DNA of 32,407 nucleotides from Oligoflexia bacterium (GTDB lineage: Bacteria; Bdellovibrionota; UBA1018), in contig JARLHE010000022.1 of assembly GCA_031292385.1 (NCBI GenBank), positions 1-32,407 on the forward strand, written 5' to 3'. This document shows, piece by piece, positions 7,026-15,104 of the stretch. How positions within the stretch are numbered: position 1 is the stretch's first letter; the number at the start of each line of letters is the position of its first letter. The notes beneath the pieces are model-generated. The model searched no databases and was not told the DNA's origin. It was given only the letters and a program-made list of their open reading frames with translations. The position numbers and the translations under genes were made by a program.

Positions 7026-7046
7026 AAAAGGTACGGCCTACCTTTT
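7026..7046 (+). terminator. Terminator after fmdB, inverted copy B of the 5421 hairpin
   Basis: Stem AAAAGGTA/TACCTTTT with loop CGGCC: the exact reverse complement of the 21 bases at 5421-5441. It lies 14 bp after the fmdB stop and 14 bp before the next ATG. Confidence 0.65.
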
Positions 7047-7060
7047 GCTTCGAAACGGGG

Positions 7061-8101
7061 ATGATCGAGAACCCGGTTCGCTATATTCGGCGCATTTTAT
7101 GGACGTTGGATCCCACCCTGGACGATGAGCAGGCGATTCGCAAGATGGTTCCGTTTTTGCGGAAGTTTGGCGAGTCGGCTGATATTTATCCCGTTTACGT
7201 GCTTGGGCTCGGCGCGCTCAATTTTCCGATCGGAGCCGCCAGCGAATCGTGGCCGGAGCAGTATCGATCGGTCGCTGAAACCCGCTTGAATGACCTGCTT
7301 GAGGGGCTTGAACTGCCGGGCATGCAGGCCCCCGTGGTTTTGGTTGAGGCGCAGACGACCCGCGACCAGGCGGTGAGGCATCTATTGGAATACGCGGAAA
7401 AGCTCCATATCTCGTCCATCGTGGTGAACGCCCATGCGCATAGCCGAATGAGCCGATTGCTGCTGGGTAGCTTCGCGCAGACACTCATGGTCGAGTCATC
7501 CATTCCCGTTCTTTCGATCGAGTTGGATCGGATGCCGGAAACGGTTACCCGCGCCGAACGGATGACGATTTTGTTCCCAACTGATTTCAGTGCGGCCTCT
7601 CGCCGCGTTTTTCGCGCGGTGGTCCGGGAGGCTCACCTGCTCAATGCGAAATTGATTCTCTTTCACACCGTGCCACAACCGATCGAACCTTATTTGGAGT
7701 CCGGCGCATCGCTTCTGGGCGGGGTATGGATCCCGGTGCATTCCGCTTTTGGAGATGAAATCGATCGTCACCGGCGTCACGCCGAGGCATGGGCACGGTG
7801 GGCGACGCACCAGGGAGTGGAAGCAAGCGTCCTGGTGGATAACTTCGGCGGCGATTTGGTGGAATCCATCGTGTCGATCGCGCGATCGAACTCGGCGATG
7901 ATCGCCATGTCCGGGCCCGTTTCGGGCTCGATGATCGAAAGTTCCATCACTAAGCAGGTATTGCGCACTGCTCAGGCACCGGTTTGGGTGTTTCACCCCG
8001 CTTCGTTGTCACTTCGGGGTGAGCAATGCTATAATGATCGGGATGCCCTCACAAAATCCCTTCGGACTCCGCCTGGCGGACATTCAAGACGCCAAGCGTG
8101 A
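7061..8101 (+). CDS. Tandem universal stress protein (two UspA domains)
   Basis: A 346-residue cytoplasmic protein with two UspA-like alpha/beta domains, about residues 7-150 and 165-330. Domain 1 ends with VVNAHAHS-x(5)-LLLGSFAQTLM-x(4)-IPVLSI, the Usp nucleotide-loop layout. Domain 2 begins MTILFPTDFSAASRRVF and ends with MSGP-x(5)-ESSITKQVL-x(4)-APVWVF. Dimers of single-domain Usps are common; here two copies are fused. Such proteins bind ATP or act in stress survival. ATG 7061 was chosen because the frame before it runs through fmdB and the terminator; a GGGG run directly precedes it. The last 59 bp overlap the threonine ammonia-lyase gene in another frame and hold its promoter, so the basic C-terminal tail (past residue about 325) may be only weakly constrained. 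Confidence 0.86.
   Translation: MIENPVRYIRRILWTLDPTLDDEQAIRKMVPFLRKFGESADIYPVYVLGLGALNFPIGAASESWPEQYRSVAETRLNDLLEGLELPGMQAPVVLVEAQTTRDQAVRHLLEYAEKLHISSIVVNAHAHSRMSRLLLGSFAQTLMVESSIPVLSIELDRMPETVTRAERMTILFPTDFSAASRRVFRAVVREAHLLNAKLILFHTVPQPIEPYLESGASLLGGVWIPVHSAFGDEIDRHRRHAEAWARWATHQGVEASVLVDNFGGDLVESIVSIARSNSAMIAMSGPVSGSMIESSITKQVLRTAQAPVWVFHPASLSLRGEQCYNDRDALTKSLRTPPGGHSRRQA
7993..8022. repeat. Inverted repeat straddling the ilvA -35 region
   Basis: TCACCCCG (7993-8000) and CGGGGTGA (8015-8022) form an 8-bp inverted repeat with 14-nt spacer, half-site centres 22 bp apart (two helical turns). It encloses the -35 of the ilvA promoter. Possible operator, though it lies inside a coding region and may be chance. 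Confidence 0.3.
8006..8035 (+). promoter_or_regulatory. ilvA promoter inside the usp coding end
   Basis: TTGTCA (8006-8011), 18-nt spacer, and extended -10 TGC-TATAAT (-10 at 8030-8035). Seven nt later comes ATG 8043, so the mRNA would start at the start codon. Confidence 0.55.
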
Positions 8102-9272
8102 AATTCTTCGTTATCTTGAACCCTCCCCGCTGATCCGCAACGCATGGCTTTCCGAGCTTCTTGGGTGCGAGCTCTATCTCAAGCTCGAAAACATGCAGCC
8201 CATCGGTTCGTTCAAGATCCGCGGCGCGATCTACAAAATTTCCAAACTGACCGCGGAAGAGCGCAAGCGCGGCGTCATCGCCGCAAGCGCCGGAAATCAT
8301 GCGCAGGGCGTGGCCTGGGCCGCGCGCCGCCTGGGGGTGCGTGCTTTGATCGTGATGCCTAAAGGCGCTCCGCTGGTCAAAATACAAAACACCCAAGCGC
8401 TCGGCGCCGAGATCGTGCTTGCGGGCGAAAATTACGACGAGGCTTTCTCGCACGCGCAGATGGTCGCGCAAACCTCGAAAATGGTGATGATTCCGGCATT
8501 CGCCGATCAGTACGTGATCGCGGGGCAGGGGACGGTGGCGCTCGAGCTTCTCGACCAGTTGCCGGATTTGGAAGTCATCTGCGCCTCAATTGGCGGCGGG
8601 GGGTTGATGTCGGGGATCGCGCTCGCGATTCGCGAGCTCCATCCCCAAACAATGCTCATCGGCTGTCAGGCGTCGGGTGCGACCGCGATGCTGCAATCGA
8701 TTCGTCGCGGAGAAGCGCTGACTTTGGATTCGGTTCATACTTTCGCGGATGGCATTGCCGTGCGCAAGGTGAACCCCAATATGCTCGAGCTGCTCTCCCA
8801 CCGTTTGGATTTGACGCTCGAAGCGGATGACGAAGATATCGCGGCGGCGATTTTGTCGCTCATGGAAAAGGCCAAGGTCATCGCCGAGGGCGCGGGTGCT
8901 TTGCCTCTCGCGGTTTTGGAAAAAATACGCGATCGGATCCAGGGCAAGAAAGTCGTCGTTGTCGTGAGCGGCGGGAATATCGACGTGAATCTCTTGTCGC
9001 GAATTATCGATCGCGGCCTGATTCGCGCTCAGCGCCGTTTGCGAATCAATGTTTTGCTGCACGATAAGCCAGGTTCGCTGGCCCGGTTAACCGAGCTGAT
9101 CGCCAATCAGGGCGCGAACGTGCTGCAGGCGATTCACGATCGCAGCGAGCCATCCACGCGCATCGATCAAACGGACGTCGCGCTGACGCTTGAAACCAGG
9201 GGCCCCGAGCATAGCCAGTCGCTGATCGAAGCCCTGCGCCAGCATGTCTTGCCCCTGGATGTGGACCGTTAA
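8043..9272 (+). CDS. ilvA: Threonine ammonia-lyase with C-terminal ACT domain
   Basis: Catalyses PLP-dependent deamination of threonine to 2-oxobutanoate, the first step toward isoleucine (or threonine catabolism). The 409-residue protein has the fold-type II core: the PLP-lysine motif GSFKIRGA near residue 57, SAGNHAQG, and the phosphate-binding GGGGLMSG. From about residue 330 it has one ACT domain (RLRINVLLHDKPGSLARLTELI), typical of the ~400-aa TdcB/IlvA1 type rather than the ~510-aa IlvA with two regulatory repeats. The single ACT domain suggests allosteric control by an amino acid. Start: GTG 8019, ATG 8034 and ATG 8043 are all in frame; the promoter position favours 8043. It overlaps usp by 59 bp, and its stop overlaps the convergent gene by 3 bp. 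No other ile/val gene is nearby. Confidence 0.93.
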   Translation: MPSQNPFGLRLADIQDAKREILRYLEPSPLIRNAWLSELLGCELYLKLENMQPIGSFKIRGAIYKISKLTAEERKRGVIAASAGNHAQGVAWAARRLGVRALIVMPKGAPLVKIQNTQALGAEIVLAGENYDEAFSHAQMVAQTSKMVMIPAFADQYVIAGQGTVALELLDQLPDLEVICASIGGGGLMSGIALAIRELHPQTMLIGCQASGATAMLQSIRRGEALTLDSVHTFADGIAVRKVNPNMLELLSHRLDLTLEADDEDIAAAILSLMEKAKVIAEGAGALPLAVLEKIRDRIQGKKVVVVVSGGNIDVNLLSRIIDRGLIRAQRRLRINVLLHDKPGSLARLTELIANQGANVLQAIHDRSEPSTRIDQTDVALTLETRGPEHSQSLIEALRQHVLPLDVDR

Positions 9273-9682
9273 CGGCGAACTTCGCTAATCAAAATCGAAG
9301 CCGCTTTTCCACCCGCGACAACATTTTTCACGGGCTTCGCGGTTTGTAAATCGCCTGGATTGGCCGGAGTCGCCGAACCGGATTGGGAGATTCGCGCCGA
9401 AAGCTGGAACTTTCCGTCCAACGTGTCCCCGCCCATCATCGAGTCGCGCGCGGTGATTGAAAACTCAATCGGAAATTGGAAAGGTTGAGTAATTCTCTTC
9501 ACCGCGATCGGGGGGCCGGAATCGGTCTGCCGGGCGATCAAATATAAAACCGCTTCGGGTTTAATTTTATCTTTGAGAGCCGGTGAAATTTGAACCGTTC
9601 CCGAGATTTCCGGAGCCGTCGCAAAACTGACGGAAGCTTGAATCAAACCCAATGTGACAGCAAGTAAAGTGAGTGTTCGCAT
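9269..9682 (-). CDS. Exported CcmI/CcmH-type Ig-like domain protein, orphan
   Basis: A 137-residue protein with a cleavable signal peptide (about 22 residues, ends SFATA). The mature part reads GTVQISPALKDKIKP-AVLYLIAR, GPPIAVKRI, then FPIEFSITARDSMMGG-TLDGKFQLSARISQSGSATPANPGDL. This is the layout of the C-terminal Ig-like domain of the cytochrome c maturation protein CcmI (CcmH C-terminal part), which normally follows a membrane segment and TPR repeats. Here it stands alone and soluble in the periplasm. No ccm genes, haem lyase or cytochrome is in the window. AAGG at good spacing precedes ATG 9682. Function unproven; a periplasmic chaperone or binding module related to cytochrome maturation is an inference. 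Confidence 0.78.
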   Translation of the reverse strand: MRTLTLLAVTLGLIQASVSFATAPEISGTVQISPALKDKIKPEAVLYLIARQTDSGPPIAVKRITQPFQFPIEFSITARDSMMGGDTLDGKFQLSARISQSGSATPANPGDLQTAKPVKNVVAGGKAASILISEVRR

Positions 9683-9806
9683 AAGGCTACCTTATTCGGC
9701 TGAGCTAAAAAATCAATTGCTGGATTCAGTAAAGCCGCTTGCTTTTATTTTTACCGGGTGGAAAGATTTTTTGAGGTTCGCGGTTTAAAAGACGGGGGAG
9801 ACGGCA

Positions 9807-10835
9807 ATGGTCAAAGGCATCAAGAGCGTTTTGAAGGTTCTACAAGTTTTTTCGATTTTGTCGATCAGCACGGCAGCGTTTGCCGCGACCCCTTCCGACT
9901 TTGATCACTACAAGTGGGAAAAGCTGCTTCATCGAGTGCTTGAAACCGGAGCCGATACCGACGAAGGGCTGTTCGGTATTTATAAAACGATTTCTTGCTT
10001 CGATCCCGCGGATTTGACGAAGCCTCATCACGCGGACTATTTGAGCGCCGTCGGCGAATACATTTTTGATCGCCGGTTCGCGGTCGATCATATTGAAGAA
10101 ATTTCCGAGAACTGGACGACCAATTCGGAAGGCAATTGGGAAATTCATCGCTGGTTCTTCCTCGCTCTCGATCGCGGCCTGTTGTTTTCAGTCATGCATG
10201 ACCGTGTGATCCAGACGGCGGATGGACAAGTCTTGTTCCGCGAAGAATTTCCGGTCGATGATGACGAAGCATTGCGGGCATGGTTCCATCGCGTCGATCG
10301 TTGGGAGAATGGACCCTGCTCAGGCGCGGCTCCAACTCCTAGCCCAAGTCCAAGTCCGAGCCCCTCACCAACTCCAAGCCCGGTTCCAACTCCAACTGTA
10401 AGTGCAACTCCGACTCCGACGGATAGCCCGACGCCAACCCCGACGGTGAGCGCAACTCCGACTCCGACGGATAGCCCGACGCCAACCCCGACGGTGAGCG
10501 CAACTCCGACTCCGACGGATAGCCCGACGCCAACCCCAACGGTGAGCGCAACTCCGACTCCGACGGAGACCCCGACGCCAACCCCGACGGTGAGCGCCAC
10601 GCCAACTCCGACGGTGAGCGCCACGCCAACTCCGACGGTGAGCGCCACGCCAACTCCGACGGTGAGCGCCACGCCAACTCCGACGGTGAGCGCCACGCCA
10701 ACTCCGACGGATAGCCCGACGCCAACCCCAACGGATAGCCCGACGCCAACCCCAACGGATAGCCCGACGCCAACCCCAACGGTGAGCGCAACTCCGACTC
10801 CGACGCCGAGTCCGACTCACCCGGTTCCATCTTGA
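9807..10835 (+). CDS. Secreted protein with long Thr/Pro/Ser repeat tail
   Basis: A 342-residue protein with a signal peptide (cut near AFA/ATP, residue about 27), an unfamiliar globular domain to about residue 170, and a low-complexity tail of about 170 residues. The globular part is acidic and aromatic ([31 protein letters not shown]) with two Cys, one near residue 64 and one near 171. The tail starts [16 protein letters not shown] and continues as 17 units of T-[VDE]-[ST]-[AP]-TPTP. Such tails are extended, protease-resistant spacers in surface or secreted proteins. No anchor follows the tail; the last residues are [15 protein letters not shown] six nt before the ATG gives a good ribosome site. 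I do not recognise the globular domain. It is convergent with the Cys-rich gene, 16 bp apart. Confidence 0.75.
   Translation: MVKGIKSVLKVLQVFSILSISTAAFAATPSDFDHYKWEKLLHRVLETGADTDEGLFGIYKTISCFDPADLTKPHHADYLSAVGEYIFDRRFAVDHIEEISENWTTNSEGNWEIHRWFFLALDRGLLFSVMHDRVIQTADGQVLFREEFPVDDDEALRAWFHRVDRWENGPCSGAAPTPSPSPSPSPSPTPSPVPTPTVSATPTPTDSPTPTPTVSATPTPTDSPTPTPTVSATPTPTDSPTPTPTVSATPTPTETPTPTPTVSATPTPTVSATPTPTVSATPTPTVSATPTPTVSATPTPTDSPTPTPTDSPTPTPTDSPTPTPTVSATPTPTPSPTHPVPS
10395..10802. repeat. 24-bp coding minisatellite, 17 tandem units
   Basis: Seventeen in-frame 24-bp units encode T-[VDE]-[ST]-[AP]-T-P-T-P. Order by second residue: VD,VD,VD,VE, then V five times, D three times, V. Runs of nearly identical units (for example acggtgagcgccacgcca in the middle block) indicate recent slippage or unequal crossover. 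Unit length is a multiple of three, so copy changes keep the frame. Confidence 0.95.
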
Positions 10836-10851
10836 ATTTAAAAGGAGCCGT

Positions 10852-11127
10852 TTAGCGGGCTTGGCAGTAACCGGAAGTTTCAGGAACCCAGGTGCAGCCC
10901 GGGGTCATCCGGCAGCCGCTTGGATCCATGTTGCGAGCTTCGCACGCCGAAAACGAGGCGGGTTCGGTCGGCATACAGCTTCCAGGACCGCTGGAGCTGT
11001 CGACCCAGACGCAATCCGCATTGCTTTCGCAGACCGCTTGGCCTGAGCCGAGGAGCCAGCATGAATCAAACGCGAATGCTGCTTGGGAAACCAATAAAGT
11101 TGATGCTAAAAAAAGTAAAGTTTTCAT
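10852..11127 (-). CDS. Small secreted protein with duplicated 4-Cys module
   Basis: A 91-residue protein: signal peptide of about 19 residues (ends AAFA), then a 72-residue mature part with eight cysteines. These form two copies of one module: C-x9-C-x5-C-[VT]WV-x(6-8)-C (DCVWV in copy 1, GCTWV in copy 2), an internal duplication. Disulfide-rich miniproteins of this size are usually extracellular or periplasmic and may be inhibitors, binders or structural. I do not recognise the family. It lies tail-to-tail with the Thr/Pro-rich secreted gene and 39 bp downstream of the Hsp70-like gene on the same strand, so it could be cotranscribed with that gene, though its export makes a shared role unlikely. 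Confidence 0.72.
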   Translation of the reverse strand: MKTLLFLASTLLVSQAAFAFDSCWLLGSGQAVCESNADCVWVDSSSGPGSCMPTEPASFSACEARNMDPSGCRMTPGCTWVPETSGYCQAR

Positions 11128-11166
11128 GACGCAGCACGTTATATCAGTTCGGCCGGCTTGTCTAGC

Positions 11167-12441
11167 TTAAAATTTTGGGCCGCCTGCCCGTGCCATGAGC
11201 CCGCGGGCAACGCCGCTGAACGGATCGAGGTCGTGAAGCTTCTCGGCGCCAAATCGGCTTTCGAGTGATTTGCGGATCCACGGCACGCGCGCTGTCCCGC
11301 CGGTGCAGAGCACGCGATCAATGGCTTCGGGCGCGACTCCCGCTATGCGAAGCGTTTCGTCGAGCGATTGGGTGATCGCCTCGAGCGTGGGCATCGCATA
11401 CGACTCAAATTGCCCTTTGGTGACTGTCTCGCTGATTTGGATGCCGGGGTAGGCGAACTCAAAGCTTGTGGAATCGGCCGATGAAAGCGCGCGCTTGGTT
11501 GCTTCGATTTTCTCGAAAAGCGGAAAGCCCAGCTGATCTTCGAGAAGCGTGAAAAGCCGGCCCATCATCTCGCGGTCATCGCCCTCAAGGGCCCACTGTT
11601 GGACGTTCCGAAAAAATTCCATCGTATCTTGCTTGCGGAGCAACGAGATTTCGGAGGGATGGCAAATTCGCTCCATCAGGTGCCGGGGCATGGTCAGCAC
11701 GTTCGAGCCGAAGGGAACTTGATAGCGAACTCCGGTGCCAAAATGCGCGGAAATCCGCTCTCTCATGATCGAGGCGTCGAGCGCGTCGCCGGCCAAGGGC
11801 ATGCCGCCGACGGCGAGCACATCCGAAGGTCGGAACTCGCCATTGCCGATGCGGTACACGGTAAAATCCGAGGTTCCGCCGCCGTAGTCCGCTGCAAGAA
11901 CGAGGCTCTCCTGAGCGGCGTCGGCGCCGTAGCCCAGGGCCGCTGCGACCGGTTCCGGAAAAAACTCAATTTCTTTGAAGCCCGCGATTCGCGCCGCTCT
12001 TTCCAAGCGACCTTCGGCGTAACGGTCGTCCCCTTCATCGAGCGCGAAGCGGGCGGGGCGCCCCAAAACGACACGAGTGACGTCGGCGCCGTAAAAAGCG
12101 TTCGCACGCTTTCTCATCTCGCCTAAAAACACGCCGATCAGGTCTTCCAGGTTGAAGGGCCGATTATCCACGAAAGTGCCGATGAAGCTTCGGCTGGGCA
12201 GCTGCTTTTTGATCGAGCGGATGAATCGTCCCGTATGGTCCCTGCTCGCGAACTCGTGGATGGCCTCACTTCCGAAAAACACCTGCTTCGCGTTTGGGAA
12301 ATAAAGCAGGCTTCGCAGGATGGACGGATTAGCCGCGCCCGGGTCGAGGGGCGCGAAGCCGAGCGGTCCCTTTTCGCTCGCGGCGCCTAGAAGCGAATTG
12401 GAAGTTCCGAAATCGATCGCGTAAGTGAGCACTGAGTCCAT
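11167..12441 (-). CDS. Hsp70-like ATPase without substrate domain (YegD type)
   Basis: A 424-residue cytoplasmic protein of the actin/Hsp70 superfamily. Visible signature motifs: phosphate-1 AIDFGTSNSLL near residue 8, FFPEPVAAALGYG (connect-1 region), phosphate-2 AADYGGGTSDF near residue 205, and adenosine motif VLCTGGTARVPWI near residue 387. The chain ends soon after the nucleotide-binding domain, so the peptide-binding domain of DnaK is absent. This matches the E. coli YegD class (about 450 aa), putative chaperones of unknown client. ATG 12441 has a GGA six nt upstream. It diverges from the MFS gene over 174 bp. No J-protein or GrpE is nearby. Confidence 0.87.
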   Translation of the reverse strand: MDSVLTYAIDFGTSNSLLGAASEKGPLGFAPLDPGAANPSILRSLLYFPNAKQVFFGSEAIHEFASRDHTGRFIRSIKKQLPSRSFIGTFVDNRPFNLEDLIGVFLGEMRKRANAFYGADVTRVVLGRPARFALDEGDDRYAEGRLERAARIAGFKEIEFFPEPVAAALGYGADAAQESLVLAADYGGGTSDFTVYRIGNGEFRPSDVLAVGGMPLAGDALDASIMRERISAHFGTGVRYQVPFGSNVLTMPRHLMERICHPSEISLLRKQDTMEFFRNVQQWALEGDDREMMGRLFTLLEDQLGFPLFEKIEATKRALSSADSTSFEFAYPGIQISETVTKGQFESYAMPTLEAITQSLDETLRIAGVAPEAIDRVLCTGGTARVPWIRKSLESRFGAEKLHDLDPFSGVARGLMARAGGPKF

Positions 12442-12615
12442 TGTTCCATGAGAGGGTGATTAAAAATACTCTGCTCCTCGTTCGGAAGTTGGATTTTTTC
12501 TCGCCTGCTGCGGATGGCGCACCGCGCGCCCGACGGCGGCGTATCAGGTGAACCGTTGCCAACCGTTGCAAAGTCGAGGTAGCTCAATACTCGCTCTTGG
12601 CGTAAGAAATCCTTC

Positions 12616-13845
12616 ATGAAGTCCGATCCCTTGGCGCGTCCGGATGGCGCGGCTCCTTTCAGCGTACCGCCCGGAATTTTTTGGCTCGGCGTGGTCAGCC
12701 TTCTTACCGATCTCAGCTCGGAGATGATCTTCTCCGTTCTTTCTATCTTTCTGACTGTAACGCTGGGCGCTTCCAGCGCTCTTCTTGGGGTGATGGAAGG
12801 TCTTGCCGATTTTTCCTCGAGCTCGCTTGATTATGTTTCGGGATATTTCTCCGACAAGACGGGACGGAGGAAGACTTTTGCCGTAGCTGGCTACCTCTTT
12901 TCCGCGATCTCGAAAGCGATTCTCCCGTTCACGGGTTCAGCCGCGTGGGTCGTCGTTTTTCGCGTCGTCGAAAGACTCGGCAAATCCATTCGCGGCGCTC
13001 CCCGCGACGCTTTGATGGTTTCGCTTTCCAAAAAGAGCCGCCGTGGCGCCTCCTTTGGTTTCCATGGCGCCATGGATAAGTCGGGTGCGGTCATCGGCCC
13101 GCTCGTGGCGTATTTTCTTCTCTCGAAGTTCGGCCAGGACCTTGCCGGGTTTCATAAGCTATTTCTCGTGGCCGTGATTCCGGCCCTTCTCGCCGTCCTC
13201 GTGATGGGAGTATTTGTTCGCGAGGACAAGAACGCGGAAGCTCGAAGAGACGGCATGGAACAAATGTTTTTTTCCGTTTATAAGAAGCTCTCTCCTGCGC
13301 TCAAATCCTACCTGAAAATCGCGGCATTTTTTTCGCTCGGCTATTTCGGTTTCGCCTTCTTGTTGCTCAAAGCCTATCAGGTCGGTTTCAAGACCCCCGA
13401 TATCGCGCTTTTATACGCGCTCTTCAACGCGTCTTATGTCCTCGTATCGATTCCGGTTGGGCGACTCGGGGATCGCATCGGCAGAAGTTCCCTGATCCTC
13501 ATTGAATACGGTCTTTACGGTCTGATGTGCACCGCTTTCATGTTCGCTCAGACCAAGGCACAGACCGTTGTTCTTTTCGTCGTTTACGGGATGTTTTTCG
13601 CTATCGATGAAAGCCAGACCAAAGTCTTCGTCAGCGATCTCTCCAGCACCGAGGTGCGAGGGAGCGCTCTAGGGCTTTATAATTTTATTACCGGCATGGG
13701 TTACTTGCCGGCATCCCTCATCGTGGGCGCGCTTTGGCAATGGGTTTCTCCGCAGGCGGCGTTTGCCTGGGGGGCGCTAGTCGCTATCTGCGCGTTCTTT
13801 TGGTTTTTATCGCAAAAAGCTGTTTTCGTGAAAGAAGTGGCTTAA
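12616..13845 (+). CDS. MFS transporter
   Basis: A 409-residue inner-membrane protein with about 12 hydrophobic helices in two halves, joined by a charged loop (REDKNAEARRDGMEQ, near residue 200). Helix 1 has the motif GVVSLLTDLSSEMIFSVL. The first cytoplasmic loop, SGYFSDKTGRRKTFAVAGYL, is the MFS motif A (GxxxDrxGRR), and a second copy, GRLGDRIGRSSL, occurs in the C-half. The helix 4-5 segment FRVVERLGKSIRGAPRDALM is characteristic of a subgroup of uncharacterised exporters. Substrate unknown. The start ATG at 12616 has no strong ribosome site. It is convergent with the beta-barrel gene, with only 5 bp between stops. Confidence 0.88.
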   Translation: MKSDPLARPDGAAPFSVPPGIFWLGVVSLLTDLSSEMIFSVLSIFLTVTLGASSALLGVMEGLADFSSSSLDYVSGYFSDKTGRRKTFAVAGYLFSAISKAILPFTGSAAWVVVFRVVERLGKSIRGAPRDALMVSLSKKSRRGASFGFHGAMDKSGAVIGPLVAYFLLSKFGQDLAGFHKLFLVAVIPALLAVLVMGVFVREDKNAEARRDGMEQMFFSVYKKLSPALKSYLKIAAFFSLGYFGFAFLLLKAYQVGFKTPDIALLYALFNASYVLVSIPVGRLGDRIGRSSLILIEYGLYGLMCTAFMFAQTKAQTVVLFVVYGMFFAIDESQTKVFVSDLSSTEVRGSALGLYNFITGMGYLPASLIVGALWQWVSPQAAFAWGALVAICAFFWFLSQKAVFVKEVA

Positions 13846-13850
13846 TCCGT

Positions 13851-14474
13851 CTACCAGTGGAAGGTCACTCCGCCTTGAACCAGAAACGCCGACGCGACAT
13901 TCGTCGTTATGCTGCCAAGCGTAGGGAAATCGAAAGTCGCGCCGGAAATGCTGATCCAGGACAGGTCCAAATCAAGATTGAGCATCGGGATGATTGGAAA
14001 CTCGTAGCCCAAGACCGGCCCCACGGTAAAACTGACGGCGCTCGCGCTGTATGAGGCCGGCGAAAAATTAGAATTGATGTCGGCGCTTAAAAGCGCGACC
14101 CCAATCCTTGATCCGGCATAAAGGCCGCTTCCGAATAGCTTGCGGCCAATGATCTCGCCGGCAAGAATCGTATAGGATCCGTTCACATTGGCCGCTCCAA
14201 CCGCTTCGCTTTGCGATGCATGGTTGACGACAAGACCGATCGATAAAATGCCTCCAGGAGTCGAATAGAACCCGGTTCCGATGCGGCCCGTATAGGTGAG
14301 TTCGCTGCCGCCGCCAGATGACGTTACGATCGATCCCCCGAGCAGGGCGGATGCATAAGGTTCAGTTGCTTTGATCACGGGCGCCGCGGATGCTGATGCT
14401 TTATCGTCCGCTTTTGCGCGGATAGAAAAGAGCGACAACGCCAAAATAAGAAGCAGGGATACATTTTTGTTCAT
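13851..14474 (-). CDS. Outer-membrane beta-barrel protein
   Basis: A 207-residue exported protein: signal peptide MNKNVSLLLILALSLFSI..AKA, then about 185 residues of alternating Gly/Ser/aromatic strands (YASALLGGSIV, YTGRIGTGFYS, SIGLVVNHAS, LYAGSRIGVALL, FTVGPVLGYEFPI, LNLDLDLSWISI) ending VTFHW, an aromatic C-terminus as BamA-recognised barrels have. Probably an eight-strand porin-like or OmpW/OmpA-like barrel with no plug or periplasmic domain. ATG 14474 was chosen; a TTG at 14480 would add two residues. The gene is monocistronic. Specific function not visible. Confidence 0.76.
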   Translation of the reverse strand: MNKNVSLLLILALSLFSIRAKADDKASASAAPVIKATEPYASALLGGSIVTSSGGGSELTYTGRIGTGFYSTPGGILSIGLVVNHASQSEAVGAANVNGSYTILAGEIIGRKLFGSGLYAGSRIGVALLSADINSNFSPASYSASAVSFTVGPVLGYEFPIIPMLNLDLDLSWISISGATFDFPTLGSITTNVASAFLVQGGVTFHW

Positions 14475-15104
14475 GTCCAATTATTGACTAATAAAAAGAT
14501 AAATAAAATGTGTTTTTTTGAACTGTTGTTTTCGCCTACTTTTTTGATCGTGTAGCTGTCCATGTGAATTGCTTTTTGCTCATCAAACGAAAGTCTAAAA
14601 CCAGTGGTCGCCAAACGTCGCAAAAATGTCCGAACGAGTCCTTTCTGTCGACCGGCCCACGAGAAGTTTTCGGCGCGGGCGATGGATGGGCACTCGATAC
14701 GAGCAAAAGATATTTAACTGCGCAGTACGAACGAAGGGAAGAAGGAGGCCAAGGTGAAAGTGATAAGAGCGATCCGGGTTTGCGCGGATTCAATGTCGAG
14801 CAGGTAGCTCAGCGCCGAGGCCAGGATTCAACCGGGCTACAGGCCTTCCGGTGTTTCTGTTAAAGCGCGCATGTAACACATGAATTCTTAACTGCTTAAT
14901 ATTAAAGGGATAGTGTCTGCATGTTAATTGTGTTATATAACTGTGTTATATGAGAATTCTTGCTTGTCTCGTTAATTCAGATTAAAGAATATGTATGAAC
15001 CGACGAATGACACAAGCATGTATCACAAATAGTTACTTTAAAAATCCATGTAACTTCAATATGTTGCTAACAATTGCGGTACAGATCATCGACAGAATAT
15101 AAAT
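14475..15104. other. Intergenic region, AT-rich towards the acquired gene
   Basis: 630 bp without a gene I can support. 14475-14860 has ordinary composition and one 99-codon frame that matches nothing I know. 14870-15104 is strongly AT-rich, with near-repeats of GAATTCTT (14882, 14954) and a tandem TGTGTTATAT pair, and leads into the ATP-binding gene. No integrase or tRNA-like sequence found. Confidence 0.5.
14929..14951. repeat. Direct repeat TGTGTTATAT x2 upstream of the AlbA_2 gene
   Basis: Two identical 10-mers (14929-14938, 14942-14951) at 13-bp period, about 155 bp upstream of ATG 15105. The downstream protein has a helix-turn-helix-like C-terminus, so this may be an autoregulatory site. 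Confidence 0.45.

Noticed and set aside
10395..10802. Regular repeats that could suggest a CRISPR array
   Set aside because: Repeats abut without spacers, stay in frame and encode a Thr/Pro tail.
14754..14807. 17-codon reading frame (GTG) with a strong AAGGAGG five nt upstream
   Set aside because: Too short and followed by stop codons; possibly a leftover of a decayed gene, not supportable.
14805..14850. tRNA-like words TAGCTCAG and GATTCAA
   Set aside because: No acceptor stem, anticodon arm or spacing; chance similarity.
14564..14863. 99-codon plus-strand frame in the intergenic region
   Set aside because: No RBS, no signal, no motif; polar random-like sequence, and a competing frame on the other strand.
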